Positions 55,188-63,184 of a stretch of DNA of 64,000 nucleotides are shown here, piece after piece. Below the pieces are notes generated by a model. It did not search any database. It saw nothing but the letters and a program-made list of their open reading frames with translations, and was not told where the DNA came from. Source of the stretch: Maribacter forsetii DSM 18668 (GTDB lineage Bacteria > Bacteroidota > Bacteroidia > Flavobacteriales > Flavobacteriaceae); assembly GCF_000744105.1 (NCBI RefSeq), contig NZ_JQLH01000001.1, positions 3,162,001 through 3,226,000 on the forward strand. Reading direction: 5' to 3'. Within the stretch, counting starts at the first letter, position 1; each line of letters starts with the position of its first letter. Made by a program: the position numbers and the translations under genes.

Positions 55188-55292
55188 TTATTTTGTAGGA
55201 CACATGTTATTTCTTTAACCGCTCTCATTAAGAAATTTCTAAATTCAACAAAATTCTTATATTTATAAAGTCCCAAAAGGTATTTATAAATA

Positions 55293-55895
55293 ATGACTGC
55301 ATCCGCTTCCATAGATTATCTTAAAAATCTTAAAAATAAAATTCTCTCATATACAGAGGTGGACGAAGAACTTTTGAATCACTGGCTACGCTATTATAAA
55401 AGAATAGATGTTAAAAAGGGTGATACCTTAATTTCTCCCGGGCAAATGGTAGAGCACTTTTACTATGTTGCAAAAGGCTGTATTTACTATTATAAATTGG
55501 AAGAAGGTGAGCAAAAAGTGCTTGAATTCTATACAGAGGATATCTTTTTTACAGACTTACCCGCTTACGTAAAAGAAACACCTTCAGACTATTATTTAAG
55601 AGCTTCTGAAAATACAGTCGTTTATGCCATACTAAAGACCGATGGTGAAAACTCTTTTAAAAAATCTCATCAATTGGAACGTTTTGGTCGCCTGTCAATG
55701 CAAGAAGCCTTTATGAAAATATTTACTCGGGTAGAGCGATTAAGCAACAGAACCAATGAGGAACGTTATTTGCGCTTATTGGAGAAAAGACCTGATCTAC
55801 TCCAAAGGGTGCCACAGTACCTAATTGCTTCATATTTAGGGCTAACACCTGTAGGACTTTCAAAGATTAGAAAGCGAATTAGCATTTCTCAATAA
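55293..55895 (+). CDS. Crp/Fnr-family transcriptional regulator
   Basis: 200 residues. A cyclic-nucleotide-binding-like beta-roll spans about 20-125 (VKKGDTLISPGQMVEHFYYVAKGCIYYY), and the C-terminal winged helix has LIASYLGLTPVGLSKIRKRI (about 177-196). The Bacteroidetes branch lacks a known effector, and no canonical Arg-Ser cAMP pocket or Fe-S cysteines are seen. It lies between the receptor and the dehydrogenase unit, all on the + strand, and may control either. Ligand unknown. Confidence 0.88.
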   Translation: MTASASIDYLKNLKNKILSYTEVDEELLNHWLRYYKRIDVKKGDTLISPGQMVEHFYYVAKGCIYYYKLEEGEQKVLEFYTEDIFFTDLPAYVKETPSDYYLRASENTVVYAILKTDGENSFKKSHQLERFGRLSMQEAFMKIFTRVERLSNRTNEERYLRLLEKRPDLLQRVPQYLIASYLGLTPVGLSKIRKRISISQ

Positions 55896-55985
55896 AGCCA
55901 ATTATATTAAGAACTACTCATTTTAAGCCTGTTTTACACCCTTTATATTATCATAATCGCAAAATTTTAACTTAATATTTTTATT

Positions 55986-56005
55986 TTATTAAACTGGTTT
56001 AATAA
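55986..56005. promoter_or_regulatory. Palindromic candidate operator before the acyl-CoA dehydrogenase unit
   Basis: TTATTAAAC / GTTTAATAA arms are perfect over 9 bp around a central TG, positioned 58 bp before the ATG at 56063. The inner 16 bp differ from the site at 52166-52181 by one base. Confidence 0.5.
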
Positions 56006-56025
56006 GTTTCATATGAATTAATTCT

Positions 56026-56045
56026 AAATTGTCGTACGATAATTT
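56026..56045. promoter_or_regulatory. Second palindrome close to the acyl-CoA dehydrogenase start
   Basis: AAATTGTCGTACGATAATTT is a 20-bp palindrome with one mismatched pair, ending 18 bp before the ATG at 56063. Its place over the leader or start of transcription suits a repressor. Confidence 0.4.
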
Positions 56046-56062
56046 CAAAGACAAAATTAGAT

Positions 56063-57877
56063 ATGGCAAACCAATATGTAGATTTAGAAACCCTTAAATT
56101 TTTATTATATAAAGTACATAACGTGCAAGAAGTTCTTGATCAAGAACGATATGCAGAGTATGACAAAGAGTCTATAGAAATGCTCTTGAATTCTGTTAAG
56201 GACTTTTCTGATAAAGAACTCTTTCCGTATTTCAGAGAAATGGATGAACAACCTGCCCATTTTAAAGATGGTGAAATTGTTGTTCATCCACAGGTAAACA
56301 AATACATGAAGGCTGCTGGTGAAATGGGCTTTATTTCCGGCTCTTTTTCTTATGAAGATGGTGGTATGCAATTACCGCAAATGGTCTTAAATGCTTCTGC
56401 TTTTATTCAAGAAGCAGCTAACAACCACCTACCTGGTTATGTTGGACTTACGGTTGGTTCTGCCGAATTAATAACCCATTTTGCAAATAAAGAATTAAAC
56501 GAAACCTATGTGCCTAAAATGATGGAAGGTACTTGGGGCGGCACCATGTGTTTAACAGAACCACAAGCTGGTAGTTCATTATCGGATATAGTAACTTCTG
56601 CTACCCCAGATGGCGATTCATATAAAATTCACGGACAAAAAATATTTATCTCTGGAGGAGATTACACTGGTGCGCAAAATATTGTTCACTTGGTTCTAGC
56701 TAGAATAAAAGGTGCTCCGGCCGGTACTAAAGGAATTTCACTGTTTGTAGTACCTAAAAAGAGACCAACAGAAGACGGAGGCTTAACTCCAAACGATGTG
56801 ACCACAGTGGCTGATTTTCAGAAAATGGGACAGCGAGGTTATTGTACTACACACCTGTTCTTTGGTGATAAAGAGGATTGTAAAGGCTGGTTAGTGGGTG
56901 AACCTCACCAAGGTCTTAAATATATGTTCTTGATGATGAACGGTGCCAGAATTGGTGTTGGTAGAGGTGGTGCAGCAATTGCAACGGCAGCTTACCACGC
57001 TTCTTTAAATTATGCAAATGAAAGACCTCAAGGGCGTAAGTTGACAAGTACCGGTAAAAAAGATGCCAATGAAGAGCAAACACTGATAATCAACCACCCG
57101 GATGTAAGAAGAATGTTATGGCTACAAAAAGCAGTATCAGAAGGTTCTTTGAGCCTTATCTTTTTAGCTGCTAAATATCAAGATCTTTCATTATCAAGTA
57201 CAACAGCTGATGACAGAGAGAAATATAGATTGCTATTGGAAATTTTGACTCCCGTTGTTAAAACCTATCCATCAGAAATGGGCAAAGCATCTGTAGATAA
57301 TGGCGTACAAGTTTTAGGCGGATATGGTTTCTGTTCAGATTATGTATTACAACAATACCTAAGGGATATTAGAATTTTTGCACTTTACGAAGGTACTACA
57401 GGGATTCAATCTCAAGATTTATTGGGCAGAAAGATTACCATGAACAATGGTAAAGCTTTACAATTATTATCCGAAGAAATCAAAAACTCCATTACAGCTA
57501 GCATGGCTCATGATTCTTTAGCACCTTACGCTAAGAAATTAGCTTCTAAATTAGAATTAACACAAGAGGTATTACAATCATTAATGGGCTTTGCCATGAA
57601 AGGTGATTATCAACGTTTCTTAGCTGATGCCACTCCATTTATGGAATTTTTCAGCAACATTTTAATAGGTTGGTTATGGCTAGATTTAGCCAGGGAAGCG
57701 CAAAATGCCCTAGTAACGGGCAATACCGATAATAGTACAGAATTCTACGAAAGTAAAATCCATACCATGCAGTTTTATTTTAAATATGAGCTACCAAAAA
57801 CTTCAGGGCTAGCAGAAATTTTAAAAGATAATAGGGAAGCCTTAACCATAGGTACAGATAAAGAAGTATTTGCATAA
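56063..57877 (+). CDS. Acyl-CoA dehydrogenase with C-terminal extension (DmdC-like)
   Basis: 604 residues, longer than the usual 380-400 of short-chain enzymes. MCLTEPQAGSSLSD and GQKIFISGGDYT are FAD/acyl-CoA segments; GARIGVGRGGAAIA and QVLGGYGF follow; the catalytic Glu lies in ALYEGTTGIQ. The C-terminal about 130 residues match the extra helical domain of DmdC (3-methylmercaptopropionyl-CoA dehydrogenase) and similar long ACADs. It oxidises an acyl-CoA at C2-C3 and passes electrons to ETF. It is first in a + strand unit and has two palindromes just upstream. The acyl substrate is unknown. Confidence 0.9.
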   Translation: MANQYVDLETLKFLLYKVHNVQEVLDQERYAEYDKESIEMLLNSVKDFSDKELFPYFREMDEQPAHFKDGEIVVHPQVNKYMKAAGEMGFISGSFSYEDGGMQLPQMVLNASAFIQEAANNHLPGYVGLTVGSAELITHFANKELNETYVPKMMEGTWGGTMCLTEPQAGSSLSDIVTSATPDGDSYKIHGQKIFISGGDYTGAQNIVHLVLARIKGAPAGTKGISLFVVPKKRPTEDGGLTPNDVTTVADFQKMGQRGYCTTHLFFGDKEDCKGWLVGEPHQGLKYMFLMMNGARIGVGRGGAAIATAAYHASLNYANERPQGRKLTSTGKKDANEEQTLIINHPDVRRMLWLQKAVSEGSLSLIFLAAKYQDLSLSSTTADDREKYRLLLEILTPVVKTYPSEMGKASVDNGVQVLGGYGFCSDYVLQQYLRDIRIFALYEGTTGIQSQDLLGRKITMNNGKALQLLSEEIKNSITASMAHDSLAPYAKKLASKLELTQEVLQSLMGFAMKGDYQRFLADATPFMEFFSNILIGWLWLDLAREAQNALVTGNTDNSTEFYESKIHTMQFYFKYELPKTSGLAEILKDNREALTIGTDKEVFA

Positions 57878-57904
57878 TTTACTGCACTAACCATTAACAT
57901 GAGC

Positions 57905-57941
57905 GCAGACAGAGAGGCATCTTACTAAGGTGCCCTTCTGC
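57905..57941 (+). other. Intercistronic hairpin between dehydrogenase and SDR genes
   Basis: GGCATCTT (57916-57923) pairs with AAGGTGCC (57927-57934) around a 3-nt loop, one G-T wobble, flanked by GCAGA/TCTGC. It lacks a T-run, so it is more likely a processing or stability element than a terminator. Confidence 0.45.
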
Positions 57942-57982
57942 AATCATTATTTAATTAAACAAGTAGCAACCAATAGTATAAA

Positions 57983-58756
57983 ATGAGTATAAAACAAAGA
58001 TTTGATGTTACTGGCAAAGTAGCAATAATAACAGGCTCTAGTAAAGGAATTGGACTTTCTATAGCAAAAGGATTAGCTGAAAACGGTGCAAAGGTAGTCA
58101 TCAGTAGCAGAAAACAAGATGCTGTTGATGCCATTGCAAAAGAGTTGAACGAAGCTGGCTTTGATGCAGTGGGTATTGCATGCCATATTGGTGATCCAGA
58201 CCAATGTGAAGCTTTAATCAATAAAACCATAGAAAAATTTGGCAGAATAGACATACTGGTAAACAACGCTGCTATTAACCCATATTATGGTCCCTTAGAA
58301 GCTTCCGATAACGAAGTTTTTGACAAAATTATGAATGTAAATGTAAAGGCGCCTTGGCTGCTTTCAAACTTAGCACAACCGCATATGAAAACACAAGGTG
58401 GTGGCAGCATTATCAATATCTCTTCCGTAGAAGGAATTCACCCCGGTTTTAATCTTGGCTTATACAGTATTTCAAAATCAGCATTAATAATGCTATCAAA
58501 GAATCAAGCAAAAGAATGGGGAAGACATGGTATCCGCTCTAATGCGGTTTGCCCTGGATTGGTTAAAACGAAGCTTAGTGAAGCACTTTGGTCAAATGAT
58601 AAATTGGCTGCAGGTTACAAAGCAGTAGTACCTTTAAAAAGAATTGCAGTACCAGATGAATTAGCGGGAGTGGTCATGCTTTTAGCCTCTGATGCCGGCT
58701 CTTATATGACAGGTGGTGTGTATGCTGTAGATGGTGGTTATTTAATCTCAGGATAA
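57983..58756 (+). CDS. Short-chain dehydrogenase/reductase (SDR)
   Basis: 257 residues. TGSSKGIG (about 17-24) binds the cofactor; NNAAINP, the SS...YSISKSA pair (Ser/Tyr/Lys catalytic triad) and the VDGGYLISG end are classical SDR. It is FabG-like; in this unit it may oxidise a 3-hydroxyacyl-CoA or reduce a keto group. It follows the long ACAD after a 105-bp gap with a hairpin and precedes the second ACAD by 39 bp. Confidence 0.9.
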   Translation: MSIKQRFDVTGKVAIITGSSKGIGLSIAKGLAENGAKVVISSRKQDAVDAIAKELNEAGFDAVGIACHIGDPDQCEALINKTIEKFGRIDILVNNAAINPYYGPLEASDNEVFDKIMNVNVKAPWLLSNLAQPHMKTQGGGSIINISSVEGIHPGFNLGLYSISKSALIMLSKNQAKEWGRHGIRSNAVCPGLVKTKLSEALWSNDKLAAGYKAVVPLKRIAVPDELAGVVMLLASDAGSYMTGGVYAVDGGYLISG

Positions 58757-58795
58757 GAAAAGAACTCAGTATTAAGTTGATAAAATAAAAAGCTA

Positions 58796-60010
58796 ATGAA
58801 TTTCGAACATAGCGAAAAAGCAATTGCATTACAGAAAAAAGTACAAGCTTTTGTGGATGAACACATTCTTCCAGTGGAAGCTGAGGTTGATGCTTTTCAT
58901 CACCATCCGGATAATGCTTGGAAAAAATGGCCAGGATTAGAAGGCTTAAAGCAAAAAACAAAAGATGCTGGTTTATGGAATTTATTTCTACCTAAAGCTT
59001 ACGGCGATTTAAGTCCAGGATTAACAAATTTAGAATATGCACCGTTAGCTGAAATAATGGGTCGTACCATATGGGTTCCAGAAATATTTAATTGTAATGC
59101 CCCTGACACGGGAAACATGGAAGTACTTGCTAAGTATGGCACTCCCGCTCAGCAAAAACAATGGTTAAAGCCTTTAATGAATGGTGAAATACGTTCTGCT
59201 TTTTTAATGACAGAACCAGAAGTTGCATCTTCTGATGCAACGAATATTGAGACCTCCATAGTTGCCGATGGCGATGAATATATTATAAACGGTAAAAAGT
59301 GGTGGTCGTCAGGTGCTATGAACCCCAATTGCAAAATTAGTATTGTAATGGGAAAAACAGATTTTGATGCCCCAAGACACCAGCAACAGAGTATGATATT
59401 AGTTCCTATGGATACCCCAGGTCTAAAAATAATTAGACACTTACCTGTTTTTGGGTATTCTGACTCTCCAGAAGGGCATGCTGAAATTTTATTGGAAAAT
59501 GTTCGTGTACCAAAAGAAAATCTATTGGTAGGTGAAGGACAAGGTTTTGCTATTGCTCAAGGTAGATTGGGACCAGGTAGAATTCACCATTGCATGCGCC
59601 TGATCGGTATGGCACAAAGGTCTCTTGAAATTATGGCAGAGCGCACCACAAAAAGAAAACCTTTTGGTAGAACATTAGACACCTATAGTAGCATACGACA
59701 AGATATTGCCAGTTCTGCGTGTGAAATAGAACAAACACGATTGCTAGTACTATCTGCTGCGGACAAAATGGACAGACTAGGTAATAAAGAAGCTAAAGAT
59801 CTAATTGCGATGATAAAAATTGTTACACCAAAAATGACCTTAAAAGTAATTGACAGAGCTATTCAAATTTTAGGTGGTATGGGTGTTAGCAACGACACTC
59901 CTTTAGCACACTTTTATGCCGCTGCAAGAACCCTTAGGTTGGCAGACGGACCTGATGAGGTGCATATGAGCCAACTTGGTAAAAATGTCATAAAAAGATA
60001 TGCCAAATAA
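58796..60010 (+). CDS. Acyl-CoA dehydrogenase, ACAD10/11-like
   Basis: 404 residues. FLMTEPEVASSDATNIET and INGKKWWSSGAMNPNCKI contact FAD; the C-terminal end has RLADGPDEVHMSQLG, the signature that separates ACAD10/ACAD11-type enzymes from other ACADs. In animals, this domain follows an APH-like kinase domain in one polypeptide; here the kinase is the next gene (59-bp gap). This suggests that it works on 4-phosphorylated acyl-CoA made from 4-hydroxyacids, but an ordinary acyl-CoA is possible. Confidence 0.88.
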   Translation: MNFEHSEKAIALQKKVQAFVDEHILPVEAEVDAFHHHPDNAWKKWPGLEGLKQKTKDAGLWNLFLPKAYGDLSPGLTNLEYAPLAEIMGRTIWVPEIFNCNAPDTGNMEVLAKYGTPAQQKQWLKPLMNGEIRSAFLMTEPEVASSDATNIETSIVADGDEYIINGKKWWSSGAMNPNCKISIVMGKTDFDAPRHQQQSMILVPMDTPGLKIIRHLPVFGYSDSPEGHAEILLENVRVPKENLLVGEGQGFAIAQGRLGPGRIHHCMRLIGMAQRSLEIMAERTTKRKPFGRTLDTYSSIRQDIASSACEIEQTRLLVLSAADKMDRLGNKEAKDLIAMIKIVTPKMTLKVIDRAIQILGGMGVSNDTPLAHFYAAARTLRLADGPDEVHMSQLGKNVIKRYAK

Positions 60011-60069
60011 ATAAAACGATAATTAAAAATTTAAAAGCTTCCCTCCTACTTGGGAAAGAAAATAAAAAT

Positions 60070-61137
60070 ATGAATATAAAACCGGTTAGAAAAGGTGAAG
60101 AATTACAAGAAATTAATCTTAAGAAATTTCTTCTTGAGCACAACTTAATTGCAGATAGCGATAGTCCACTTCAAGTAGAACAATTTGCCAATGGTTTTTC
60201 TAATCTTACTTACTTATTAAAAATTGAAAATAAGGAATACGTCTTACGTCGACCTCCATTTGCTGCACCAAAACGAGGACATGATATGAGTCGAGAATAC
60301 AAGGTTATTTCAAACTTAAATACTGTATTCGATAAAACCCCTAAAGCATATACATATACTGAAGACACTACAATTATTGGAGCTCCATTTTACATCATGA
60401 GTAAAGTAAAAGGGATTATCCTGACTGCTAGAGAAGCACATAAACTACAAATTACTCCACTAGAGTTCAAGACCATTTCCAATACATGGCTAGATACTTT
60501 TGTAGCTTTTCACGCAATAGATTACAAAGCAGCAGGATTAGAAAACTTGGGACGTCCTGAAGGTTATGTGGAGCGACAAGTAACCAATTGGAGCAAACAA
60601 TATGTAGCTGCCGCAACAGATGATGTCCCTACTGCCGGGAAAGTCATGAAATGGATGGCAGAAAATCAACCCAAAACCTATGATCACACTTTAATACACA
60701 ATGATTTTAAATATGACAATGTGGTTTTTAAGGACAATAGCTGGAAAGAAATTGCAGCTATTCTAGATTGGGAAATGTGTACACTTGGTGACCCTTTAAT
60801 GGACCTAGGTACTTCTTTGGGGTATTGGACCACGTATGCAGACCCAGATTTCATGAAGCAAGGCCTACAGTCTCCAACGGTTATGGAAGGTAATCCTCTT
60901 CGTGCAGAGGTTGTACAGCAGTATGCCTTAAAAAGTGGACGAAATGTAGATAACCTAATTTTTTATTATGCCTACGGATTGTTCAAAATTGCTGTAATCG
61001 CTCAGCAAATCTACTATCGCTATAAAAATGGACATACGAGCGACCCAAAATTTGCGCACCTAAACAAAGCATCTGAATTATGCTGTAAAACAGCTTGGGA
61101 GGCAATTCAAAAAAAACAAATCGATAATTTATTTTAA
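60070..61137 (+). CDS. APH-like phosphotransferase (ACAD10/11 kinase-type)
   Basis: 355 residues. NGFSNLTYLLKIENKEYVLRRPP matches the N-lobe, LIHNDFKYDNVVF is the catalytic HxDxxxxN loop and ILDWEMCTLGDPLMDLG is the metal-binding segment in place of DFG. These motifs fit the kinase domain of ACAD10/ACAD11 and of the LvaA-type kinases that phosphorylate 4-hydroxyacyl-CoA, rather than a drug-modifying enzyme. It is adjacent to a matching ACAD gene. The phosphorylation substrate is inferred. Confidence 0.85.
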   Translation: MNIKPVRKGEELQEINLKKFLLEHNLIADSDSPLQVEQFANGFSNLTYLLKIENKEYVLRRPPFAAPKRGHDMSREYKVISNLNTVFDKTPKAYTYTEDTTIIGAPFYIMSKVKGIILTAREAHKLQITPLEFKTISNTWLDTFVAFHAIDYKAAGLENLGRPEGYVERQVTNWSKQYVAAATDDVPTAGKVMKWMAENQPKTYDHTLIHNDFKYDNVVFKDNSWKEIAAILDWEMCTLGDPLMDLGTSLGYWTTYADPDFMKQGLQSPTVMEGNPLRAEVVQQYALKSGRNVDNLIFYYAYGLFKIAVIAQQIYYRYKNGHTSDPKFAHLNKASELCCKTAWEAIQKKQIDNLF

Positions 61138-61142
61138 AATAT

Positions 61143-61526
61143 TTGAAAACAATATCACATCATAAAATTAATCAAGAACAGTTAAAAGCCTTTTCGCTAT
61201 TACCTGCAGGTAAACCTGTGGTGATGATGAACTTGCTAAAATTTAAAGATACGGTTGCAGAAACCGGATTATCTGGAGCAGAATCTTATAAAGAGTATAT
61301 GAAAGCGGCTATGCCCTACTTTCAAAAAGCGAACGCTGAAATTCTTTATATGGGAAAACCTCAACGAATATTAATCGGACCTGAAGATGAAGCGTTATGG
61401 GATAAAATATTACTCGTAAAATATAACTCTACAGCTGATTTTTTATGGATGATAAAAGCAGAAGGTTATCCCACACATTTTAGAGATCAGTCTTTACAGG
61501 ATTCCAGATTAATTCAATGCGATTGA
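61143..61526 (+). CDS. DUF1330-like small protein, TTG start
   Basis: 127 residues from a TTG codon 5 bp after the stop of the kinase; the first ATG lies at residue 28 or so, inside the conserved VVMMNLLKF strand, so it would be too late. The PVVMMNLLKFKD opening, YKEYMKAAMPYFQ, and YNSTADFLWMIKAEGY match ferredoxin-like dimeric alpha/beta barrel proteins of the DUF1330 kind. No function is known. Coupling to the kinase suggests it serves the same pathway. Confidence 0.7.
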   Translation: MKTISHHKINQEQLKAFSLLPAGKPVVMMNLLKFKDTVAETGLSGAESYKEYMKAAMPYFQKANAEILYMGKPQRILIGPEDEALWDKILLVKYNSTADFLWMIKAEGYPTHFRDQSLQDSRLIQCD

Positions 61527-61580
61527 AAATTTGAGATTTAAAATATAAGCACTTAGAATACTAAGGTTAAAATAGAAGAA

Positions 61581-62336
61581 ATGAATTTAGAAGATAAAGT
61601 AGTAATTATAACTGGTGCCGGAAGCGGTATTGGTGCAGCAGCGGCTAAACTATTAGGTGAACGCAAAGCAAACGTAGTGGTTTCAGACATCAACCTGGAT
61701 AACGCCGAAAAAATTGCTGATGAAATCAAAAAAAACGGCGGCAAAGCATTTGCCATTAAAACTGATGTTACAAAATATGAAGAGATAGAAGAACTGATAT
61801 CTCAAACAGTATCAAAATACGACCGTGTTGATGTCATTGTAAACAATGCCGGTATTGGTGGCAAGCATCAATTAAAAACTGCAGAGCACACACATGAAGA
61901 TTGGCATAATGTTATTGCTGTGAACCAAACAGGGGTCTTTTACTGCATGCAAGCAGCTCTTATACAAATGACGAGGCAAGGTCATGGCAACATAATCAAT
62001 GTAGCTTCTTTAGCGGGGCTTAAAGCTTCTGGAAATAATCTTTCATACAGTGCAAGCAAATTCGCCGTGGTAGGTATGACCAAATCCGCAGCTTTGGAAT
62101 ATGGTAGTAAAAATATTCGCATTAACGCGGTTTGCCCAGGTTACACACATTCTGCATTATTAGACCAACTGCTAAGCGTTAGACCTGACATGGGTGATTT
62201 GCTAAAAAGAATGATCCCTATGAAGAGATTTGGTGAAGCCAATGAAATTGCAGAAGGCATTTGCTTTCTGGCTTCTGATAATTCTAAATTTATGACAGGA
62301 CAAACATTAACACTAGACGGAGGAACTTCCTTATAA
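61581..62336 (+). CDS. Short-chain dehydrogenase/reductase (SDR)
   Basis: 251 residues. TGAGSGIG at residues 12-19, NNAGIGG, YSASKFAVVGM and the LDGGTSL end are all classical SDR. It is a second SDR in this run, distinct from 57983-58756, so the pathway has two oxidoreduction steps or two substrates. It is 55 bp after the DUF1330-like gene and 6 bp before the crotonase. Confidence 0.9.
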   Translation: MNLEDKVVIITGAGSGIGAAAAKLLGERKANVVVSDINLDNAEKIADEIKKNGGKAFAIKTDVTKYEEIEELISQTVSKYDRVDVIVNNAGIGGKHQLKTAEHTHEDWHNVIAVNQTGVFYCMQAALIQMTRQGHGNIINVASLAGLKASGNNLSYSASKFAVVGMTKSAALEYGSKNIRINAVCPGYTHSALLDQLLSVRPDMGDLLKRMIPMKRFGEANEIAEGICFLASDNSKFMTGQTLTLDGGTSL

Positions 62337-62341
62337 AATAT

Positions 62342-63112
62342 ATGAAGACATTAGAAATAACTTATAAAGACGAGTACGCTATTGTACAGATGAACCGTGG
62401 AAAGGTAAACGCTATTAATGCGGAAATGGTTTCAGAAATGAGAGAAATTTTCAAAACTATAGCTGCAAATAACAAGGTAAAAGGTGTTATCCTTACTGGT
62501 CAACCGCATTATTTTTCTGCAGGATTGGACTTAATTGAACTCTTTCAGTATGACAAAAATCAAATTAGCGATTTCTTCTCTGCCTTTGGTAGTTTGTATT
62601 TAGAACTGGTACAATTTAAAAAACCTTTTATATCTGCTATAACCGGTTATTCTCCTGCTGGAGGATGCGTTTTAGCAGTTGCCAGCGATAATCGGTACAT
62701 GGCAGATGGGGAAAAATATGTTATAGGACTCAACGAGGTTGCCGTAAATATTCAGATTAGTCAAAACCTGACAGAGGTCTATGCATTTTGGATGGGTGAC
62801 GGATTAGCAAGCAGATATATTTTAGAGGGAAAATTGTTAACTGGTAAAGAAGCGCTTTCTGCCGGTTTGGTAGATGAATTGGTTCCGTTAGAAAATGTTT
62901 TGGAACGTGCTGAAAAGCAAATGCGACTTTACATGAAAGCAGACCAGCAAATTTGGAGAAATACCAAAGCGAAAATACGAAAACACCTTCTTGAAAAATT
63001 AGATGTAAATGGAGAAAACTCCCTAAAAGAAGCAGCAGAACTTTGGTGGAAACCCGAAATACGAGCAAAGATGAAAGCCTATGTAGAAAGTTTTTCAAGT
63101 AAGAAAAAATAA
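62342..63112 (+). CDS. Crotonase-fold enoyl-CoA hydratase/isomerase, ECI-like
   Basis: 256 residues. The oxyanion-forming segments are YFSAGLDLIEL and GYSPAGGCVLAVASD. The YVIGLNEVAVNI segment resembles the GLNE site of 3,2-enoyl-CoA isomerases (ECI1 type), having the second Glu but not the first of a hydratase, so isomerase activity is likely. It would move the double bond of enoyl-CoA, as expected when unusual acyl chains are degraded. It is 6 bp after the SDR. Confidence 0.85.
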   Translation: MKTLEITYKDEYAIVQMNRGKVNAINAEMVSEMREIFKTIAANNKVKGVILTGQPHYFSAGLDLIELFQYDKNQISDFFSAFGSLYLELVQFKKPFISAITGYSPAGGCVLAVASDNRYMADGEKYVIGLNEVAVNIQISQNLTEVYAFWMGDGLASRYILEGKLLTGKEALSAGLVDELVPLENVLERAEKQMRLYMKADQQIWRNTKAKIRKHLLEKLDVNGENSLKEAAELWWKPEIRAKMKAYVESFSSKKK

Positions 63113-63184
63113 ACACTCAACGATTATAAATTAAAATCAATCAGATTCTAACTCTTATCAGATTGATCATAAAATAACTAACTC

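Noticed and set aside
61143..61526. The small protein as LvaB
   Set aside because: Its sequence reads as DUF1330-type; I could not confirm any match to LvaB, so the name is not used.
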